A DNA stretch of 5,521 bases from JAFDVN01 sp035758545 (GTDB lineage Bacteria > Acidobacteriota > Holophagae > Holophagales > Holophagaceae): contig DASTWQ010000033.1 of assembly GCA_035758545.1 (NCBI GenBank), forward strand, positions 1-5,521, in the 5' to 3' direction. Both the position numbers and the translations under genes were made by a program. This document shows, piece after piece, positions 1-5,521 of this stretch. Below the pieces are notes generated by a model. It worked only from the letters and a program-made list of their open reading frames with translations. It did not search any database and was not told the DNA's origin. The first letter of the stretch is position 1; the number at the start of each line of letters is the position of its first letter.

Positions 1-723
1 GCCCAGCGTGCGGCGGACCTGGAGGCCCAGGACCAGACCCTGGTGGCCGAGTTGGACCGGCTGACCGGTCGCCCCGCAGGCGCGCCCCTGGACACGCCGT
101 CCACCCTGGATACCTTTCCGCTGCCGGTGGAGCCGGACCCCGGCCAGGCTGCCGAGCAGGCGCTGGCGATCAGCCCGGAACTGACCGAGGCCCAGCATCA
201 CCTGGAGCATTACCGTCAGCAGGTCCGGCTGGCGCACCTGGACCTCCGCCCCGACTTCACCGTGGGCGCGACCTACATGCCCCAGGGCTCCCTGCCCGGG
301 ATGTGGAGCGTGAGCGTGGGCTTCAACGTGCCGATCTGGTCCGGGCGCAAGCAGCGCCAGGCCCTCGCGGGGGCGGAGGCCGAATCGGAGATGCAGGACC
401 AGCGCCTGGCCGACCTGCGCCAGCGCCTTGAGGCCGCCACCCGGGCCCGCGCCGCCCGCCTTTCGGCGGACCTGCGGATCGTCCGGCTCTATGAGGCAGG
501 CCTCCTGGCCCAGAGCGACGCCGCCTATCGAGCGGCCCTGAACCAGTACGCCGCCGGGGCGGCGCCCTTCCGCGCGGTCCTGGAGGCCCTGTCCGGACGG
601 CTCCAGGACCAGAGTGACCACCTGGAGGCCCGGGCCCGGGCCTGCTTCGACAGCATCGACCTGGCGCGCGCCCTGCCGGATGCCGCGCCGTCTCCCGCAT
701 CCATGACCGGAGGTGCCCGATGA
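1..723 (+). CDS. TolC-family outer-membrane efflux protein (CusC/CzcC-like), 5'-truncated by window edge
   Basis: C-terminal ~240 residues of an outer-membrane factor; the reading frame is open to base 1, so the N-terminal part (probably about 170-200 residues) lies upstream. By family knowledge it trimerises into an outer-membrane beta-barrel with a periplasmic alpha-helical tunnel and is the exit duct for the adaptor and pump encoded next. Seen in sequence, numbering from base 1: an LTGRP turn (residues 21-25), ISPEL (57-61) opening a helix, then RPDF (83-86) followed by a beta-rich stretch ending in NVPIWSGRK (109-117). This helix, PDF-beta-strand, VP(I/L)W order is typical of the second OEP repeat. 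Residues ~118-225 are a long Ala/Arg/Glu/Leu-rich helical region, as expected of tunnel helices. It ends in TGGAR and overlaps the adaptor start by four bases (ATGA). Family assignment is firm; calling it CusC rather than CzcC rests on the neighbouring pump. Confidence 0.93.
   Translation, partial: AQRAADLEAQDQTLVAELDRLTGRPAGAPLDTPSTLDTFPLPVEPDPGQAAEQALAISPELTEAQHHLEHYRQQVRLAHLDLRPDFTVGATYMPQGSLPGMWSVSVGFNVPIWSGRKQRQALAGAEAESEMQDQRLADLRQRLEAATRARAARLSADLRIVRLYEAGLLAQSDAAYRAALNQYAAGAAPFRAVLEALSGRLQDQSDHLEARARACFDSIDLARALPDAAPSPASMTGGAR
709..714 (+). promoter_or_regulatory. Shine-Dalgarno sequence for the adaptor gene
   Basis: GGAGGT lies six bases from the ATG at 720, inside the last codons of the TolC-family gene. 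With the ATGA overlap at 720-723 it fixes the adaptor start and implies translational coupling. Confidence 0.8.
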
Positions 724-2066
724 GGACCCCGCGGACCCTTGCCTTCCTCGCCCTGCTCGCCGCCTTCGGGGCGGGCACCACCCTGAGCTGGGCCCTCCTG
801 CGGCACCGCCCCGCGCCCGCGGCGGCGATCCGCTACACCTGCCCCATGCACCCGGAGATCGTCCAGGACAGGCCCGGGGACTGCCCCATCTGCGGCATGA
901 GCCTCGTGGTCCAGGCGCCTGCGGCGCAGCTCCGGGGCGCGCCGAAGGACCGGGAGATCGCCTTCTACCGGAACCCCATGGACCCCTCCATCCACTCCCC
1001 GGTGCCCCTGAAGGACGACATGGGCATGGACTATGTGCCGGTCTACAAGGACGAGCTCGGGGGCTCGGCCCCGGTGCCCGGCCTGGCGGAGGTGGCCATC
1101 GATCCCGGCTACCAGCGGCTCCTCGGCGTGCGCTCCGTGCCGGTGGAGGAGGGGCCGGTGGGCGGGAGCTGGACCGCCCCCGCCAAGGTGGCCGCCGACG
1201 AGACCCGGGTCCGGAAGGTCAGCACCAAGACCGGCGGCTTCGTGGACCGGCTCTTCGTGGACTTCCTCGGCAAGCCCGTGAAGCGGGGACAGCCGCTCTT
1301 CGCGCTGTACAGCCCGGACCTCTACAGCGCCCAGCAGGACCTCGCCCTGGCGGTGAAGGCGAAGGCCTCCCTCGGGAAGGACGGCGAGGCCCTGGTGGCG
1401 GCCGCGGCCCAGCGGCTCCGGCTCTGGGACGTGCCCGGCCCGGAGATCGCCCGCCTCGAGCAGGGGGGCGCGCCCCAGCGGGACCTGGTCTTCACCTCGC
1501 CGGTCTCCGGCGTGGTGACCGCCAAGCAGGTCGTCCAGGGCGCGCGCCTGCAGCCGGGGGACATGCCCTTCGAAGTGACGGACCTCTCCTCGGTCTGGGT
1601 GCTGGCGGACGCCTACGCGGCGGACCTGCCGAAGCTCCGCCTGGGCGCCCGGGCCGCCTTCACCTCCCCCGCCCTGCCCGAGCGCACCTTCACCGGACGG
1701 GTCGCCTTCATCGATCCGGTGCTGGACCCCCAGACTCGGACCGCCCGGGTCCGCTTCGCCTTCCCCAATCCGGACGGCGCCCTGCGCCCGGGGACCTACG
1801 GCCAGGTCGCCTTCCTGGGCGGCGGCCGACGGGGCCTCCGCATCCCTTCCGCCGCGGTCCTGGAGGACGGGACCCGCGAGGTGGTGTTCTTGGATCGGGG
1901 CGAGGGCCATTTCAGCCCCCAGGAAGTGGAGCTGGGCGCCCGGGACGGTGACTGGGTCGAGGTCCGGAAGGGGCTCGAGGCCGGGGAGCAGGTCGCGGAC
2001 AAGGCCAGCTTCCTGCTCGACGCGGACGCCCGCCGCCGAGCGGCGCTCACGGGAGGCGCCCGATGA
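720..2066 (+). CDS. RND efflux periplasmic adaptor subunit (CusB-like) with two N-terminal metal-binding motifs
   Basis: Complete 448-residue membrane fusion protein linking the inner-membrane RND pump to the outer-membrane channel; in CusB relatives it also captures metal and passes it to the pump. A basic start plus hydrophobic stretch (residues ~5-27) looks like a signal peptide or uncleaved anchor; no lipobox Cys is seen. Residues 39-64 form a heavy-metal-binding motif: YTCPMHPE (C41, M43, H44) and CPICGM (C55, C58, M60). Residues 82-109 hold a second motif, NPMDP (M87) and DDMGMDYVPVY (M101, M103), matching the three-Met site of E. coli CusB. Then follow a barrel-sandwich/lipoyl half (~165-200), a short helical hairpin (~200-250), the second lipoyl half (SPVSGVVT, 260-267), a beta-barrel (~285-370) and a membrane-proximal domain (~372-435). 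The start at 720 has a strong SD and is the only reasonable one. Cu/Ag is inferred as substrate; other soft metals are possible. Confidence 0.95.
   Translation: MRTPRTLAFLALLAAFGAGTTLSWALLRHRPAPAAAIRYTCPMHPEIVQDRPGDCPICGMSLVVQAPAAQLRGAPKDREIAFYRNPMDPSIHSPVPLKDDMGMDYVPVYKDELGGSAPVPGLAEVAIDPGYQRLLGVRSVPVEEGPVGGSWTAPAKVAADETRVRKVSTKTGGFVDRLFVDFLGKPVKRGQPLFALYSPDLYSAQQDLALAVKAKASLGKDGEALVAAAAQRLRLWDVPGPEIARLEQGGAPQRDLVFTSPVSGVVTAKQVVQGARLQPGDMPFEVTDLSSVWVLADAYAADLPKLRLGARAAFTSPALPERTFTGRVAFIDPVLDPQTRTARVRFAFPNPDGALRPGTYGQVAFLGGGRRGLRIPSAAVLEDGTREVVFLDRGEGHFSPQEVELGARDGDWVEVRKGLEAGEQVADKASFLLDADARRRAALTGGAR
2051..2056 (+). promoter_or_regulatory. Shine-Dalgarno sequence for the RND pump gene
   Basis: GGGAGG sits six bases before the ATG at 2063, within the last codons of the adaptor gene. 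The ATGA overlap (2063-2066) fixes the pump start. The surrounding sequence nearly duplicates the first junction of the operon. Confidence 0.8.
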
Positions 2067-5000
2067 TCCGCCGCATCATCCGCTTCTCCGCCACGAACCG
2101 CCTGCTGGTGCTCGTCTGCACGGTGGTGGCCCTGATCCTGGCCTTCGGGGCCATGCGGCGCATCCCCCTGGACGCGCTGCCGGACCTGTCGGACACCCAG
2201 GTGATCGTCTATTCCAAGTGGGACCGCAGCCCCGACATCGTCGAGGACCAGCTCACCTACCCCATCGTCTCGAGCCTCCTGGGGGCGCCGCGCGTGAAGG
2301 CGGTGCGGGGCTTCTCCGACTACGGCACCAGCTTCGTCTACGTCATCTTCGAGGACGGCACGGACCTCTACTGGGCCCGCTCCCGGGTGCTGGAGTACCT
2401 GAGCAAGATCCAGGCGCGGCTCCCCGCCGGCGCGCAGGTGGAGCTGGGGCCCGACGCCACCAGCGTCGGCTGGGTCTACCAGTACGCCCTCGTGGATCCC
2501 ACGGGCCGCCACACCAGCGACGAGCTCCGCAGCGCCCAGGACTGGTTCCTGCGCTACGGGCTCCAGAGCGTGCCCGGGGTGGCGGAGGTGGCCTCCATCG
2601 GCGGACAGGTGAAGGAGTACCAGGTGTCGGTGGATCCCAGCGCCCTCGCCGCCTACGGGCTGCCCTTCTCGGCGGTGGTGGAGGCCGTGCGGCGGAGCAA
2701 CGACGAATCCGCAGGACGCCTGGTGGACCTGAGCGGGCGGGAGTACATGGTGCGGGGGCTCGGCTACCTGCGGTCGGCCTCGGACCTGGAGAACGCGGTC
2801 CTGAAGGCCCGGGACGGGACCCCGGTCCGGCTGGGGCAGGTCGCCCGGGTGACCCTGGGGCCCGCGCTCCGCCGGGGCGTCGCGGACCTGGACGGCCAGG
2901 GGGACGCCGTGGGCGGCATCGTCGTCATGCGCCAGGGCGAGAACGCCCTGGCGGTCATCCAGCGCGTGAAGGCGAAGCTCAAGGAGCTCGCGCCGGGCCT
3001 TCCCCCAGGCGTGAAGGTCGTCACCACCTACGACCGCTCCGAGCTGATCGGCAAGGCCATCGGCACCGTGAAGGACAAGCTCATCGAGGAGATCGTCATC
3101 GTCTCCCTGGTGATCCTGCTCTTCCTCTGGCACGGGCCCAGCGCCTCGGTGCCCATCGCCACCATCCCCGTCTCCGTGGCCCTGAGCTTCATCCCGCTCT
3201 ACCTCCTCGGGACCGGCGCCAACCTCCTGTCCATGGCCGGGATCGCCATCTCCATCGGCGTGCTGGTGGACGGTTCCATCGTCGAAGTGGAGAACGCCTA
3301 CAACAAGCTGCACCTCTGGGACAGCGGGGGGCGGCAGGGCGACTTCCACGCCGTGCGCCTCTCCGCCTTGGAGGAGGTCGGCCCCTCGGTCTTCTTCTCC
3401 CTGCTGCTCATCGCCGCGGCCTTCCTCCCCATCTTCACCCTGGTGGACCAGGAGGGGCGGCTCTTCCGCCCCCTGGCCTGGGCCAACAACCTGGCCATGG
3501 CCATCGCGGCGGTGCTGGCCCTCACCCTCGATCCCGCCATGCGGATGCTGTTCACGCGGGTGGATCCCTTCACCTTCCGGCCCGCCTGGCTGGCCAAGGC
3601 GGCGAGCGCCGTCCTGGTGGGCAAGTACCGCTCCGAGGAAGGCCATCCCATCAGCCGCCTCCTCCACCGGCTCTACGAGCGTCCCTGCCGCTTCGTCCTC
3701 CGCCATGCCAAGGCGGTGATCGCCGTGTCGGCGCTGCTCGTGGCCGTCTCCCTCCCGGTCTACTTCAGGCTGGGCAGCGAGTTCATGCCACCCCTGGACG
3801 AGGGCTCCATCCTCTACATGCCCACCACCTACCCGGGGCTCAGCGCCCAGCAGGCGGAGGAGGCGCTCCAGTTCCAGGACAGGATCCTGAAGACCTTCCC
3901 CGAAGTCGCCCGGGTCTACGGCAAGGCCGGGCGGGCGGACACACCCACGGACCCCGCGCCGCTCTCCATGATGGAGACGGTGGTGCTGCTGAAGCCGAAG
4001 TCCGAGTGGCCCGCCCAGCCCCGGTGGTACTCCTCCTGGGCCCCGGGCTGGCTCCAGGCCCTGCTCCGGCCGGCCTGGCCGGACCGGGAGAGCTCGGACC
4101 AGCTCATCCAGCGGATGGACCGCGCCCTCCGGATCCCGGGCTTCACCAACGCCTGGACCATGCCCATCAAGAACCGCCTGGACATGCTCTCCACCGGCAT
4201 CCGCACGCCAGTGGGCCTGAAGGTCAGCGGCCCGGACCTGAAGGAGGTCCAGCGTCTCGCGGAGGCGGCGGAGGCGGTCCTCCAGAAGGTCCCCGGCACC
4301 CGCAGCGCCTTCGCCGAGCGCGTGGCCGGGGGCTGGTACCTGGACTACGCTCCGAACCGGGAGGCCCTGGCCCGCTACGGGCTCTCCGTGGACGACCTGA
4401 ATCAGCTCATCCTCAGCGGCATCGGCGGAGAGGTGCAGGGCACCACGGTGGAGGGGCGGGCCCGCTATCCCATCACCGTGCGCTACCGGGCCGCGGACCG
4501 GCAGGACCCCGCGGCCCTCGGGCGGGTCCTCGTGCCCCTGCCAGGCGGAGGACAGGTGCCCATCTCGGAGCTGGCAGACCTCCGGATCGAGCAGGGCCCC
4601 TCCATGATCCGGGACGAGAACGGGCTCCTGACGGCCTACGTCTTCGTGGACTTCGACCCTTCCCAGGAAGACATCGGCGGCTTCGTCGCCCGGGCCCGGA
4701 AGGCCGTGGACCAGTCCCTGCAGGTCCCCCAGGGCTACGCCCTGGCCTGGAGCGGCCAGTACGAGAACATGCTGCGGGTGCAGGCCCGCCTGAAGCTCGT
4801 GGTGCCGCTCGCCCTGCTGCTCATCTTCGGGCTGCTCTCCCTGAACACCCGGTCCGCCTTCAAGGCGGGGCTGGTCATGCTCGCCGTGCCCTTCTCGGCG
4901 GTGGGCGCCCTCTGGCTGCTCTGGGCCCTGGGCTACCACGCCTCCGCCGCCGTCTGGGTCGGGCTCATCGCTCTCCTGGGCCTCGACGCGGAGACGGGCG

Positions 5001-5314
5001 TGTTCATGCTGCTGTTCCTCGACCTGGCCTACGACGAGGCCCGGCGAGAGGGGCGGCTCCGCACCTGGGCGGACCTGCGGGAGGCCATCATCCACGGCGC
5101 CGTGAAGCGGGTGCGGCCCAAGGCCATGACCGTCTGCGCCGCCTTCCTCGGCCTGCTGCCCATCCTCTGGTCCACCGGCACCGGCGCGGACCTCATGAAG
5201 CGCATCGCCGCCCCCATGGTCGGCGGCCTCGCCACCTCCTTCCTGCTGGAGCTGCTGGTCTACCCCGCGGTGTACTACCTCTGGAAGCGGCGGGGACTGG
5301 CGGAAGCAGGATAG
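2063..5314 (+). CDS. CusA/CzcA-family heavy-metal efflux RND pump, probably Cu(I)/Ag(I)
   Basis: Complete 1083-residue proton-driven inner-membrane transporter, the usual length or slightly longer than CusA/CzcA. The architecture is classic RND: TM1 (~14-31), a large periplasmic loop, TM2-TM6 (~342-496), TM7 (~550-567), a second periplasmic loop, and TM8-TM12 (~911-1073). Family signatures include DALPDLSD (37-44), YWARSRVLEYL (103-113), GPDAT (129-133) and VRPKAMTV (1017-1024). By alignment with E. coli CusA recalled from memory, the three substrate-site methionines are kept: M586 (LYMP), M636 (APLSM) and M708 (RLDMLSTGI), equivalent to M573, M623 and M672. Proton-relay residues are also kept: D403, E977 and K1020. 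Several CusA relay methionines are not (L389, L401, E408, V791). A Trp-rich insertion lies at ~651-674. The start overlaps the adaptor stop (ATGA) with a good SD. Cu(I)/Ag(I) is favoured by the Met triad; the exact substrate is inference. Confidence 0.96.
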   Translation: MIRRIIRFSATNRLLVLVCTVVALILAFGAMRRIPLDALPDLSDTQVIVYSKWDRSPDIVEDQLTYPIVSSLLGAPRVKAVRGFSDYGTSFVYVIFEDGTDLYWARSRVLEYLSKIQARLPAGAQVELGPDATSVGWVYQYALVDPTGRHTSDELRSAQDWFLRYGLQSVPGVAEVASIGGQVKEYQVSVDPSALAAYGLPFSAVVEAVRRSNDESAGRLVDLSGREYMVRGLGYLRSASDLENAVLKARDGTPVRLGQVARVTLGPALRRGVADLDGQGDAVGGIVVMRQGENALAVIQRVKAKLKELAPGLPPGVKVVTTYDRSELIGKAIGTVKDKLIEEIVIVSLVILLFLWHGPSASVPIATIPVSVALSFIPLYLLGTGANLLSMAGIAISIGVLVDGSIVEVENAYNKLHLWDSGGRQGDFHAVRLSALEEVGPSVFFSLLLIAAAFLPIFTLVDQEGRLFRPLAWANNLAMAIAAVLALTLDPAMRMLFTRVDPFTFRPAWLAKAASAVLVGKYRSEEGHPISRLLHRLYERPCRFVLRHAKAVIAVSALLVAVSLPVYFRLGSEFMPPLDEGSILYMPTTYPGLSAQQAEEALQFQDRILKTFPEVARVYGKAGRADTPTDPAPLSMMETVVLLKPKSEWPAQPRWYSSWAPGWLQALLRPAWPDRESSDQLIQRMDRALRIPGFTNAWTMPIKNRLDMLSTGIRTPVGLKVSGPDLKEVQRLAEAAEAVLQKVPGTRSAFAERVAGGWYLDYAPNREALARYGLSVDDLNQLILSGIGGEVQGTTVEGRARYPITVRYRAADRQDPAALGRVLVPLPGGGQVPISELADLRIEQGPSMIRDENGLLTAYVFVDFDPSQEDIGGFVARARKAVDQSLQVPQGYALAWSGQYENMLRVQARLKLVVPLALLLIFGLLSLNTRSAFKAGLVMLAVPFSAVGALWLLWALGYHASAAVWVGLIALLGLDAETGVFMLLFLDLAYDEARREGRLRTWADLREAIIHGAVKRVRPKAMTVCAAFLGLLPILWSTGTGADLMKRIAAPMVGGLATSFLLELLVYPAVYYLWKRRGLAEAG

Positions 5315-5316
5315 GC

Positions 5317-5331
5317 CCGGGGGTTCCCCGG
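5317..5331 (+). terminator. Short GC hairpin just after the pump stop codon
   Basis: CCGGGG, loop GTT, CCCCGG is a perfect 6-bp stem starting three bases after the TAG. There is no T-run, and its right arm overlaps another possible pairing (5328-5339). It could slow or end transcription together with the next hairpin, but by itself is weak evidence. Confidence 0.3.
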
Positions 5332-5337
5332 CACGCC

Positions 5338-5363
5338 GGAAGGCCCGCTCGCGCGGGCCCTCC
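5338..5363. terminator. GC-rich hairpin between convergent genes, possible bidirectional terminator
   Basis: GGCCCGC (5342-5348), loop TCGC, GCGGGCC (5353-5359) is a perfect 7-bp stem. It extends by three more pairs (5338-5340 with 5361-5363) past one A/C mismatch. It lies 23 bases after the pump stop and 19 bases after the stop of the convergent - strand gene, where a shared terminator is expected. Neither side has a real T-tract (only TT on the - strand side), so the terminator role is inferred from position and stem strength. Confidence 0.55.
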
Positions 5364-5382
5364 TCAGGGTCGAACGGGCGGC

Positions 5383-5521
5383 TCAGTAGCCGTTGATCTG
5401 GAAATCGTCCACGTTGAAGCGGGCGGTGCCGCCGGCGGTCTTGCGGATCTCGAACCGGATGGGGCCGGCGACGTTCACCGCGAAGGAGGCCTGGGTGAGC
5501 GTCGGCCCGCTGGAGACCACG
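5383..5521 (-). CDS. 3' end of an unidentified protein with a beta-rich C-terminus, truncated by window edge
   Basis: On the - strand a frame open from the window edge encodes 45 residues ending VDDFQINGY and a TGA stop (bases 5383-5385). Reading inward, alternating hydrophobic/polar stretches (ASFAVNV, GPIRFEIRKT, ARFNVDDFQI) suggest successive beta-strands. The pattern 'G-x-(V/I)-R-F-x-I-x-K-T ... R-x-N-(V/I)-D-D' resembles the last strands of jelly-roll/beta-sandwich modules that end many secreted bacterial proteins, including some extracellular nucleases and anchor-type proteins. That likeness is from memory and weak. The fragment has strong GC-type codon use, supporting a real gene. It converges on the efflux operon and is unlikely to share its function. 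The N-terminal part, signal peptide and catalytic domain, if any, are outside the window. Confidence 0.65.
   Translation of the reverse strand, partial: VVSSGPTLTQASFAVNVAGPIRFEIRKTAGGTARFNVDDFQINGY

Noticed and set aside
43..45. GTG as the start of the first gene
   Set aside because: The same frame continues open to base 1 with typical helical TolC residues, and the protein from here would lack half of the TolC fold. It is an internal Val codon.
525..1910. Long - strand open frame opposite the TolC-family and adaptor genes
   Set aside because: Same GC-bias artefact: low-complexity translation with no recognisable fold, opposite conserved coding sequence.
713..1951. + strand open frame of 412 codons in another frame over the adaptor gene
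   Set aside because: The translation is a Gly/Arg/Pro-rich shadow. The frame at 720 encodes the conserved adaptor with clear metal-binding motifs.
1796..5095. Very long open frame (over 1000 codons) on the - strand opposite the pump and adaptor genes
   Set aside because: It is antisense to two clear RND-system genes. Its translation is rich in His, Gly, Glu, Pro and Gln with no domain, which is what strong G/C third-position bias gives on the opposite strand.
5379..5392. Small hairpin CGGCT-CAGT-AGCCG over the stop codon of the - strand gene
   Set aside because: Only a 5-bp stem and mostly inside coding sequence; expected by chance in DNA this GC-rich.
1..5521. tRNA/rRNA genes, CRISPR arrays, insertion sequences, attachment sites, metal-responsive promoter or CusF/regulator gene
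   Set aside because: None seen. Coding sequence fills nearly the whole window, no spaced repeats or transposase fragments appear, and the only non-coding stretch is 68 bases.

Overview
The window carries most of a heavy-metal efflux operon of the CusCBA/CzcCBA type, read left to right on the + strand. After it come a short intergenic stretch and the 3' end of a convergent gene on the - strand. DNA is very GC-rich, with G/C dominating third codon positions. The organism is therefore a high-GC Gram-negative bacterium, since it has an outer-membrane TolC-type channel. The protein style would fit Acidobacteriota (Holophagae/Geothrix-like) or a delta-proteobacterial/myxobacterial lineage. That placement is a guess from general impression, with no marker gene to support it.

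Layout: 1-723 is the C-terminal ~240 residues of a TolC-family outer-membrane factor whose start lies upstream of the window. 720-2066 is a periplasmic adaptor (membrane fusion protein, CusB-like) with two N-terminal metal-binding motifs, one Cys/His/Met and one three-methionine. 2063-5314 is a complete 1083-residue heavy-metal RND pump (CusA/CzcA family). Both gene junctions are ATGA stop/start overlaps preceded by a strong Shine-Dalgarno sequence, so the three genes are almost certainly one translationally coupled transcript. 5315-5382 is a 68-base convergent intergenic region with GC-rich hairpins. 5383-5521 (- strand) encodes the last 45 residues of an unidentified protein with a beta-rich C-terminus.

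How they work together: the RND pump in the inner membrane uses the proton gradient to move metal. The adaptor captures metal in the periplasm and bridges to the outer-membrane channel, giving export to the outside. The pump keeps the three methionines that form the Cu(I)/Ag(I) site in E. coli CusA, so monovalent copper/silver is the best substrate guess. Several methionines of the CusA transmembrane relay are replaced, and the pump has a Trp-rich periplasmic insertion, so it belongs to a subfamily distinct from E. coli CusA. No regulator, CusF-like chaperone or metal-responsive promoter lies inside the window; the operon promoter must be upstream. I see no evidence of a previously undescribed system here. 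The points worth a second look are details of the pump, the adaptor and the gene junctions.
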